NCBI RefSeq assembly: GCF_964355755.1
Contig: NC_092677.1
Span: 3,293,001-3,353,000 of the forward strand
DNA from: Antedon mediterranea
Lineage: Eukaryota; Echinodermata; Crinoidea; Comatulida; Antedonidae
Direction: 5' to 3'
DNA: 60,000 nt
Below the pieces are notes generated by a model that was not told where the DNA came from, searched no databases, and saw nothing but the letters and a program-made list of their open reading frames with translations. A program made the translations under genes and the position numbers. This document shows, piece by piece, positions 1 through 11,200 of the stretch (position 1 is its first letter; every line of letters starts with the position of its first letter).

Positions 1-1860
1 TATTGTGATAATTAGATATAAAATCATGTCGGAACCACATTTAAATTCTACGCATAAACTGGTGGGAACTGTACAGTGTTGACATGGAATGAAATTAGCA
101 AGAAATCTGTAACACGTTGATATTTAAATTCTGATTCCTTTCTACAAATCAAATTGGGTACGAAATACATGTTAGATATTTTTCCAATTAATACTGAACA
201 CACACCACAGCTTTAGATTCAAAACTAATACAAAGAATTTTTCCATAATGACATAATAATTTTGAAACATTGAATTCCTAAAGGATACATGTATTATATT
301 TTCACCATTTTATTTGTTTTTAATTAATTTATAGATGGTGACAATTAGGAATCTGTGAGAATGAGAAAAAGCTGTCCCAAACGGGATTCAAACTCGGAAC
401 CTTCTGCTTAGATCATACCATTACACCAGGGGCTTTTATTTAGTATGGTTCACTAAACACAGCATTTTCTTAGTTTGCTTTCCTTTTTGGTTATATACTT
501 TACAAATTTAAATAAAAATACAAAGAAATAGACATTGATTAGGTGATTTGGTTTTGGAACAAACTTTTTACAGTAGTACCTAATTATAATAGTTTACATT
601 ATTTATAACAACAAATCCTAGAGACATGATAACTACCAAAATAAAAATACAGCATTTTCTTTTACAAGGCACAACCTGAATAAAATAAATGGTATGCCTG
701 CCATCTGAGTTACAATCAAAATCACAATTGTATGAATTATCACATACATAACAATTATCTAAAAACTATAATTTACATTTAATACATATTAGATATGTAT
801 TTTAATTACTATGTATTTAATTAACTAAAAACAAATAGAACCTGTTAGTTATTTGACTAAGCCGCAAACAAAAACTTGCATTTATACAAATCTTGGATAT
901 TTGGACATACACAAAAAATATAGCAGTACAAATAAAACGACGTGCTATCAAATATTTAGCATATTTTGTTAAAGAGTTGTTTTACCGCATAACGTTGAAA
1001 TAAATTTTGGACGTAGACCTTAAAATGGTAGCAAAGTTAATAACAAAATAGTTGTTTCATTTATTAATATAAATAAAATGTATGGAATTAAAAAAAATGT
1101 TTTTACTAGAACTAGTAAAATCAGTTTGGATCATAAAGGTCTATAATATTAAAAGAAAGTAATCATAGCACCTAGCTATACTTAATCTGCCGTAGAGTAG
1201 AGGCAGATCTAGGTACCGATCGTGAGCAAGCAAGCAGAGATATCCAGGTACACTTATTTTGATGCAAACATGGGCGGATACCTAATATAAAGCAGCATGT
1301 GCCTCAACATCCTGGTCACCGCAACAACAGTGACGCATCGCCACTTTCACAATGGCTTCTTAAACTACCAAAATCTAATTAAAATACAAATCTAGAATTT
1401 ACTAATTCTTGATAAAATTACAAAATGTTGATACAATTACAAAGGAATTATATTTAAAGGAAAGACAAATGAAATTAATCAACATTGATCAAAAGGAATA
1501 TGCAACAAATACAGAAATATTATAGTATAGTCTTTGGTATTTTGCATTGTATAATATTTGTAAAAAACAACTAAACAAATTTTAACCTTTCATACAAAAA
1601 TAACTTGGCTATCTTGGCAGACGATATTAGTAGCGCAAAACAAGATGAAATGCGGAAGGCAAAGCGGAAGGCAAATGTGTTTATCACAAAGCTTTGGAAT
1701 CGCTAGAATTGAACCCAGGTGATTGGAAGGCAGCTAAACACCACTCCGGATGGGCGTAGTTTTGAAACGCTAATAAAAAATATAACAATTGCAAAATGTT
1801 ACCATCTAGAAAACTATTTGGTGTTTGATAGCATTGAGGCACTTAAATCTAAATATATCT
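1..1860. other. Downstream flank of gene A, no gene recognised
   Basis: AT-rich sequence that probably includes gene A 3' UTR. Two degenerate tRNA-like stretches lie on the minus strand (about 372-440 with TGGTGTAATGG and GAGTTTGAATCC boxes, and about 1694-1745). Bases about 1190-1350 are noticeably less AT-rich than their surroundings and could be UTR or an unrecognised repeat; no long open frame supports an exon there. Confidence 0.5.
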
Positions 1861-2023
1861 AAAGCTCCGTCTACACTATCTAACTAGTTTCACAAAAAAC
1901 GTGTGATGTTGCAAATATGGTTGGGATATATCCAAATATGGTAGTGATATGACATCATCATGTCCATATATAGGCATATCACGTTTTTTTGTCACATAAA
2001 GTTTTATAGTGTAGACAGATTTA
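1861..2023. mobile_element. MITE family A copy, ends just after the gene A stop codon
   Basis: Left end GCTCCGTCTACACTATC and right end GATAGTGTAGACAG-like are inverted repeats. The interior has the family motifs CCAAATATGG (1932-1941) and GACATCATCATG. The right end is about 7 bp from the stop codon at 2030-2032, so the element lies in the gene A 3' UTR. Confidence 0.85.
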
Positions 2024-2029
2024 AATCTT

Positions 2030-2271
2030 TCAGTCCTCTCCACCACCGTACATGTCAGCGAGACGCTTGAACGGTTTTCCTAAAGAATTCAAATAATCAA
2101 AATCTTGAGAGCCGTCGGTGCTTGCCGAGTTGATAGAGCTCAGTGAACCGGCCGTTGACCCTTCACCCTCATAATCGTACACATGGAGACTGTCGAAGGG
2201 CGAGTTGTCGGGATCATCGTCGCATTTCGGTATACGTTCATCCAACAGGTCAGCCACTTCACGGGGTGCAT
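2030..2271 (-). CDS. Gene A exon 33: beta-catenin-binding tail, divergent form
   Basis: The last 80 residues match the catenin-binding domain of classical cadherins: [29 protein letters not shown], then LNSLGKPFKRLADMYGGG and the stop TGA at 2030-2032. Classical tails, and gene B, have [16 protein letters not shown]. Here the Trp is replaced by Leu and NxRFKKL by KPFKRL. The segment before it (EVADLLDERIPKC) has also drifted from DVGxxINxRL. The exon length (242 nt) is identical in the two genes. Binding is probably retained but may be altered. Confidence 0.93.
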
Positions 2272-5200
2272 CTAGATACAAATTTAATGGAACGGTAAAG
2301 TAAAATATGGTAACAAAAAATAATCTCTAAATATTAACCAATATTATGAAAACAATGGGGAGCATTATTAAACAAGAATTATAACTAAATCAAAAAGACC
2401 CCTGGAATGTAATAAATTATTAAAGTAAATTAAATAATATCATATCGGCCATATCAACACACACTTTTATGATTTACACACATCTAGTCGTAGGACACTG
2501 TAGCTATATTCATCAATCAAATTTCATTAAAAAATACCGAGTATTTCACTTAAGTCAATGAATATTTTAGGATTCCTCTTAAGTAGTATTCACTTAAGAG
2601 AAATAATAAATGTTTCCCTAAGTATGATTACGGCCACTGCTCTTCAAAATATTACAATTTAGTTAGAGTGGAGTTAGCTCGGTAGTTATGATGCTTGGCT
2701 ACCAATCCCAGGGTCCTGGGTTCAAGTCCTGTCAGTGTCAGGATTTTTCTAATGACAGTTTACAACTCCACTCCTTGTAATAAGACTTTGTTTATGTAGA
2801 GCATCATGTGTATGTTTGTCTTGTGAACAGGATTGGCACCTTTAAAAAGGATAGTGAATGAATTCGCTTATGGTTATCCTTGGCAATTTGCCATAAAGAA
2901 AGAAAGAGCTAACATACCGTTGTAAGCGTTACCAACTGGCACGGCCGACTCGGGCATCAAACGGTCTTTCTCTAGGCTTCCATCACTTAGACGACCAACA
3001 GGCTTTGTCAACGTATTGATGTCATAACCATCATGATCTAGCTCACCACCTCCTTCTTCGTCGTAGTACGCCAAATCCTCCACCAGGTCATCGTCTTCCA
3101 AATCCAGCATTGCTTTTCCTCTTTGGCGATTTTTGTTTTTATACAGCAAAAGTATGATTAGAACGACTAAAAGAACATTGCATAATTTAAATTTATGATT
3201 CATGGCATTGATTATTGTCATGAGAATTACTCTCTTAAACTGCATTCGTAATAAATCACTGGATTGTACAAATACAAATACATTTATTCATCAAATCACA
3301 AATAAAATAATAGTATGTACAATGATTCAAGAAAATGAATGATGAAATGGGGTCTCAGAAAACCAGGAGGTTTGTGTGATAGAGACCGCAGATTACTTTG
3401 ACAAAATGCTTTAAAAATTGTGATGATAATAATAATAATGCAGATTTCTAGAGTGCACTTCGCCACCAGAAGCTCAAGGTGCTTACATGATATGCAAAAC
3501 ATTACTAGAAAATAATATATCTGCAAGCTGTTTTAAAATCAGTGTTTCCAATAAATATACAAGGGTCTAAAACTATGAAATTAAAAATTGTTGAAATTAA
3601 CCCAATGTCTATGGCTCACATACACATCTCCAGTGGCGTAACGGCTATGAGTGCTCACTGGCTAAACCCAGTGCCCCTGAGCAGTGCCCAAAGGAAAAAG
3701 ACAGGCATTAAAATATGCTGAAAAAGGCAGTTGAAGGGCCACTTAGGGTTCCAAAACCAGGGGCCTCAGGTTTCTATGTTTCGCCACAGCACATCTCCCT
3801 GATAGAACTGAGTTGTATAAATAAGAGGAGCAACTAATTTTGCAAACGTAAGCTATCAATCAGGCAGGAAAAAGTTGTTTTAACCTACTGAGTAGAAATA
3901 GTAAACAGGTGCAAATGATGGCAATCAAAGCTGCTGAAACACCACCAGGAGTGGTTGCGGTCTTCCCTATTCCACAGGTGTCACCTACATAATCTTCTGT
4001 ACATATGCATTTGAAGCTACCATCATCTTCTACACATTTGCCACCATTTAGGCAGGGATTCGGATCACATGAGATTGGGATGCAGAGATCACCGATAGTG
4101 TTGATAGGACAACTATACACATAAAAAAACAGTACACAATTAAATTAGTAAGTAATCCTAAAAACATGTATCTAACTGAGCTATTTTGAGCATACTATAA
4201 TCAGCATATCTAGCTTCTTATACTGCTTGTTGTGTATATGCGAGCAGTGGGAGTAAAGCTCTATCTACACTAAAAACAAGTGTGATTTGCCCAAATATGG
4301 TAGTGATATACCTAAATATGGTAGTGAAATGACATCATCATGTCCATATATGGGAACATCACATTTTTTTGTCACAAAGACAGAGCTTTAGGTGTCTAAT
4401 CTAAAAGACATTATTCATGTGATCCAGTTAATCATTTGAAATAATTTTACAACTTATAATTGAAAGTACATGAGATGACATAATAGCTAAGACAAGAATT
4501 CTCCAACTGGACTTTAACATCCCTTTCACGTTGTCTAGCACTCTGGAGTGTAACACACTGGAGGCATTAATGCTCTGTCTACACTTTATGTGATATATAT
4601 GGACATGAAGATGTCATATCACTACAATTGGGCATATCACTACCATATTTGGGCCCATCACACTTTTTTGTTAAACTAGTTTGATAGTGTAGACCGAGCT
4701 TAACACTCACATTTTGTATATTGTGTTCCCCAGTGTTTGTAAACTCCTGTGTTTTGCAAAAGACAGAGGTATTACCAAAATTGAAGATAAACAAATATAA
4801 CTTACATGCATTCATATCTACGCCACAGATCGTTGCAAACAGATTTCGGAGCAGGACAAGTGACACCGTTACAAGCTTCGCTGATACAGCCCTCTGTAAC
4901 GTTATTGGACGCCGTCACAGTGGCGTAATCTGAATCCGTGAAACCCAGGAAGTTGTTGTTGATTCGCGGATCGTTCATACAACCTGTGATAAACAAAATA
5001 ATAATTAAACATCATATATCGTTTATATATCTATTGAGATCAGTATTATTGTTTATACTATTACCGATCTGTCACAGATTTCCTCATCTTTATCGTTTCA
5101 AATTAATTAATTAAATTTCAGTGTATCACCGGGCGGTTTAGAATTAAAAAATTTATTATTTATTTATATTTATATATATAAATCCAAAGGCAAATTACTG

Positions 5201-8200
5201 AAAAAATGACAATGCTGTGGGTATCAGTGGCTGGATGTCAATGGAGATGCAAAAACAAAAAGCGAAAAGCTAAATCAAAATGATAAAGTAAAACAGCTAG
5301 AAATGTTAGCAGAGCTTTCGGGCAACACATAGCCCTTCATCAGTGCAAGTGAAGTATAAATATATACTGTGTTGGCCACTAGTGATGGACTACTCCATTC
5401 TGCTTTATTCTTCATTTTTTTAAACAAAACATATCTGAGCTTACCTTGGAAATCCTGTTGTGAAAACCCACTTCCTGCAGAATCTCCGACTCTTAGAGAT
5501 TCTGCAGTAGCTACAAATATCTGGAACGAACCAGGTGCTCCTTGCACTTGTCTGGTTCCGCCACCTCTGTCAACCTTCAACGTGACAAAGTTACCATAGC
5601 GATCATACTCAACACTATGCCACTGTCCATTGTTGACTCTGTAATTTGGTAGGCTCATTGTAAACTCACCATCTCCAAGATTGTAGCGAAGCCTCATTGT
5701 ACCATCAACGAGCTGAAAAAATATATGTAACTTTAGCAAAATATAATTGTTGTAGTGTGTTACCCTGTGTCTAGGTTAGCTATATACCATACCTCTCTCT
5801 TCCCCTATCTAACCATTGAATGGTATATACCAGTATATACCATACAAGTCCTGTGTCATCCTAACCATTGAATAATATGCATTCATATATTATTTACCTC
5901 AATAGTAGTGTGTTCCCCTGTGTCTAGGTTAGCTATATACCATACAAGTCCTGTCTCTTCCCACGTTCTAACCACTGAATGGTAATGTTCTTCATATCCT
6001 GAAGTATCAAGCCCAGCCGCTGCTTTCACGCTGTAGTCAACGTAACTATTCAATGCGAAATCAGACGGAGTTGTTTCTACATAATAAAAGAACACTCGAG
6101 CATTAGGTTACTGATTGGTGGCGTGAGATTTTTTGCTACGGTGACACAGAAGACAAGTAGGTTACGCCCACTAAGGTCACCGTAGGGTGTTCTCCTACCC
6201 CTCTCTCTATCCCTCTATTTGATGAGAAATGCACACTGACACTAAAAATACAGAGAATACTTTCTTTTAAATTCATTGCAGGATTTGAAACCTTTAAAGC
6301 ACAATTTGTTAGGAATCACACATTATAGTATGAATTAAAAAAAAAGAAAATAGAAAATAATCTACCTGTGTCACATTTTTCTCCTGTGTAACCTGGGAAG
6401 CAAATACATTCCCCATCTGGGTCATTAGTATTGGCATTACATATACCATTGATACACCATGAATTTCCTTCACCATTTTCAATACAACTGTCATCAGTAC
6501 GAGGACATCCTTCTTCAGAATTCAGAGACGACAGTCCTACGTTGTTGTTGCTTAAATCGTATAATTTACCATCCTGTATCAGGTTCCGGATGCAACCGTC
6601 AAATCCAGAAGCCACAAACGTAATAGGGTATTTCCAACCGGAATTTTGATCGACTCCGCCAATTTGTAATGGCGTGTTCACGTTCAGAAGCGTGCTGGAA
6701 TTAAAAAATTTTAAACATTACATCTTTGTATCTTCGTTAAAAAAACTTTGCCTACTCTGTTTTACGGGAAATATGGTGTACATAGACAACCTAATTTTAA
6801 ACGAAATGTGATTTAAAAAATGAACTGATTATACCTGGTTCCGGTAATTGTACTGGTAACCTTGCAATTGGTTGAATCTATGTCATCGTTTGTCACCGTA
6901 GCCGTTGAGCAATGGTCCACGATCATCTCTACATACTGAAAATTGTAAAATTTTAAATATTTGTTTTTAACAGTTTCATTCAGACCTACTGACTGTATCT
7001 ATGAGGCGCAATGACATACCTAAGCTAGGCCTGCAATAGCTGGTTGTGAAATACCTTACCCAGATAAAGTGACTTAAAAGGATTTAATAAGTTTACAGGC
7101 CAGTTCAAATATGAAGAAACAACTATTTAGTATTTAGGAATATTCGATATTTATAATATGTACGAGCATTTGGAAGTTTCACAACATTATGTTCTTTATA
7201 AATCCAGAATATCATTATTATTATATTTTGTTGGTCCTTCCCTCAGCCGCACTATAAACAATAATTTAGTGGAGTTGTGGCTTGGTAGTTATGATGCTTG
7301 GCTACCACTCCTACCAGGGTCCTGGGTTCAAGTCCCATCACATATCAAGATTTTTTCTAAGGACAAAATTATAACTTCACTCCCAAAAGACTTGTAATGA
7401 GACTTTGTTTATGTAGAGCATGTTGTGTATATTTTTGTCTTGTGAACCTTTGAGAGTCCCTAATGATCAGCAATTGCTGGATGGATCACCCTCGTTAAAT
7501 AAGGTTAAAAAAAAAAAATAAATACAAAATAATCCACTGTTTACAACATGATAATGTGAAATTATTGTTACCTGAGCATTTCTTCTGATTTCAACTGTGT
7601 GCCAAATATCGTCATTCAATGCACTAAGATCTTCGTCTTTAAAAGAAATCGTATCCGTTCCATCACCGAGATTGAGTCTCAATCTTGGCCGACCTCTGAC
7701 CAACTCAAGGACAATAAAATCATCTGGTTGACCACTCACGGTCTGCATCGGTCCGTTATAGAATAGTACGGCGGTCAAATCACCTGTGATGAAGTCAATG
7801 GAGGTGACTGTGTCTTCGCATTGTTCAAGTGACTCCACCCAAGCGTAACTCTCACCGGCCTTAAAGCTTCGCTTTGTTTTCTCGCATCTTCCTCCGCCGT
7901 ACTCATTCGGACATTCGCATCTGTAAAACATAATATCATACATGATAAAACCAAAACTGGTACAAAATACTTTTAAATTTGACATTTCTAGATTCGTAAT
8001 AAAGTTTAATTATGGTTTATTTTGCTTTCCATTTCCACACCCAAGAACATGATTTAGTATTTATTTATTATTTGAATGTAACTCATTTTTAGTGGGTCTC
8101 CTATCACAAGACCCTTGGGGTTTCCTGGAGGTCCCTGTTATCTTCTTTAAATTTGTTTTACTCCTTTTTGTTAAGTGTATTGTTTTTGATGAGATGAATA

Positions 8201-11200
8201 AAGTGATTGATTTGATTTGAACAAATTAAGATGTGAAAATTCTACTTTAAAAAACTCCATTTTCGTGGAATTTTGGTTACAGGCGTGTAATCAATCATGC
8301 ATAACGTTGTAAAAAGACTTTGCACATTGACTGTAAACATTTTGTGTGTGATCATTCATGCATGCATAATGAGACTCATACCTAAATCCATCAATAGTAG
8401 ATACACAAGTTCCACCATTCATACACGCATCGTACGAACACCCATCAGGAAATACGTCCGTTCCAGCGCACCCACAAGCCGCTGTAGTGTACGTTGTAAT
8501 TCCTGTGAAAGACTGCGACTCTAGATCAATAAGATACGGCTCTTTTGTGACTGTGAAATTGTTGTAGCAGGATCCCTCGCAAACACTCTCATCCAAAAAG
8601 CAAGCATCAATTTTTATCATAACTAAATCAAGTCCAATAGCAGCTTCCACCTGGTAAAAATAAATATGCAGATTTATTTGAATGTTTTATTATTGAATGT
8701 AATAGGTTTAAATAAGTGAATATGAGCTAGATGTGTACACTGGACCTAGGGTTTATAGTCCTTATTCTAGAAAACTTGTTCTATCACCACAACCATGGAG
8801 TGAGTGAGCCTCGAACCTTGCCGATGTTATGGCTACGTGATTACGGTTCAACTTGTCTTAACGGCCACTCAATCAATCACTGCTATATTATTATTTCAAT
8901 CTGAACGTATATTATGATGTTTACTAGTTTACTGTTAAAACACTCTATCAATGTTTACCTTTTCTTTATTCTGCCTGACAGCCATATCAAGTCTCTCAGC
9001 TTTGTAATATGGTGATCCGTGAACCGAATATCGCACGTCAATCACATTCGTTTCTCCATCAACATTTATCACGCTAAAAATATCCACATTGTCTTCATCC
9101 GCTCCTAAGATTTCAGCCAAAGTATTGCGCAAGACAAAGTACGTACTATCCGGCTCTTTGATGAATTCTTCGGCTGATTCTCCGGATATTCTCAAGGACC
9201 CCGAGTTGTAAACGGCTTCCTCTGGAATGTCTCTGACAGTGACGGTGACAGTGGATGTCTGGTCTGGGAAGGTGCCATCATCCGATACCAGAATCTGCAT
9301 CTCGTAGATGCCATCTGGGGTGCCTTCTTTGATAAGAATGAATCCGGTGTCTGTGTCAAGCTAAAATAAAAATTATATGAAATTGTATTATTAAATAAGT
9401 TTCTTTTTTTGAAAAAAATAATATGCTGCCTTAAGTTCTGTCTACACGACCATATATGGACATGATGACATCATATCACTACCATGTTTGGGCATATCAC
9501 TACCATATTTGGGCATATCACTACCATAATTGGGCATATCACTACCATATATGGGCACATCACACTTTTTTTGTCAAACTAGTTTGATAGTGTAGACAGA
9601 GCTTTAGGTACTATTAGAAGGTTCTGTGGTGAATGATATAAAATGTTGATGCATCTCTCATTCCAGTCACAGTCCTTGGTGCAAAGTTCCTAATATCAAC
9701 ATGTATTCCATAAATTATCAAACCCATTAAATATCAATAACACTCACATCAAAGTACAGCCAATCATCGTTATCGTTTGGCGCCACCTCTTTGTAAGTTT
9801 TGTCTTCCAAATCGTCTAAATCTGGTGCACTTACTGGTCCGACAGGTGTTGAACCTACACCAGTAGTGGTACCACCTAACCAAGGAATAAAACGAGAAGA
9901 ACAGTTCAATCAAACTATATTATGTACATGCCAAAAATATGTATTTAGAAATAGTATAAGAGTATTTTGGACATAGAGTGGTGGAACCAAACTCTATGTC
10001 CTTCCTTATCTTACAGTAAGTGAGTGATGCTTACCTTAAGTGAAATAAGGAGGCAAAGAGTATTACTCGTATAGGCTGCCTCCTCTCATAGTGTTTATGT
10101 GTGAGTCATGTTCGTTTGAAAGTGTTAAGTGTTTGGCTTGAAACAATGTGATAAGTTAATGAATTCCATGTGTTTATGATACGTATATCAAAGAAGCTCT
10201 ACTGAAGGTATTAAACCGAGATTTCAGTTAACTTGGACACTAAATTCAGATTGGTTTTCCAAGGAATCAACATCTTGGACCTGTCACTATCTTTGGCTAT
10301 GACATTTTTTTTTTCATATCAAAACATATACAAATAAAAAGCAAATTGAAAAAAAAACAACTCTATTGTACATTGGTCTTAGCTTAATGGTCACTTTAAT
10401 GGTCACTTTAATGGTCACTTTAATGGTCACTTTAATGGTCCAGAATAACGTTTTTAAAAGTACCTTGATAAGTGTAGACGAACATGGACTTCTGACCAGC
10501 TTGGTGTGGATTATCATTGACATCACCAACTTCAATTGTCACTGTACTAGAACAAGAGTTGCCACTTGTGTCTTCCGTTCCAATTACCATGTTGTAAAAC
10601 TTTGTCGCTTCCCTGTCTAGTTTTTGTCTGGTTTTAATCTCTGCTGACGTATCTGTAAAAAAAAAAGATATTTTAATATACTTATTATTTATTCTTTATA
10701 CTGGGTAGACCCTTCAGTCGCAAACTTTTCTCCCAGATGTCTCAGTGTATAGTACTATGATGAGTTTGTGACAGTGGCTGTGTGTGAACTAGTACACCCA
10801 GGTTAACCCCCTACTCATCTCAAAAGATGTACTAGGTTCTTTAAAAGTGCTCATGAACCAGATGAGTATACTGAACCTATATGTTTATAGTCCTTGCTTA
10901 TTGCTTATTCTTATCCGAAAAAACTTTCACAGTATTATACATTTATTTATATACATTTCATCATATTTTAAGAGGGTGATCTGGGTTATTGTAAGCTAAT
11001 TTAGTATAATCTCCTTAATGGACAATAAAACAGTGCATAAAACTTACCAGAGACTTCATCCAACGAGAAAGCCTCATTTACAGTATATTCGCCACCGTTC
11101 TCATTACCATTGATTATACTAAATTTGTAAGGTGTTTGATTGGGATCGGTGTCGGGATCAAGAGCTACTATAGTCTCAACCAACTGAGGGGGGTTTAAAT

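Noticed and set aside
372-440. Possible tRNA gene on the minus strand
   Set aside because: A- and B-box-like sequences are present, but the acceptor stem and cloverleaf cannot be completed. More likely SINE-derived.
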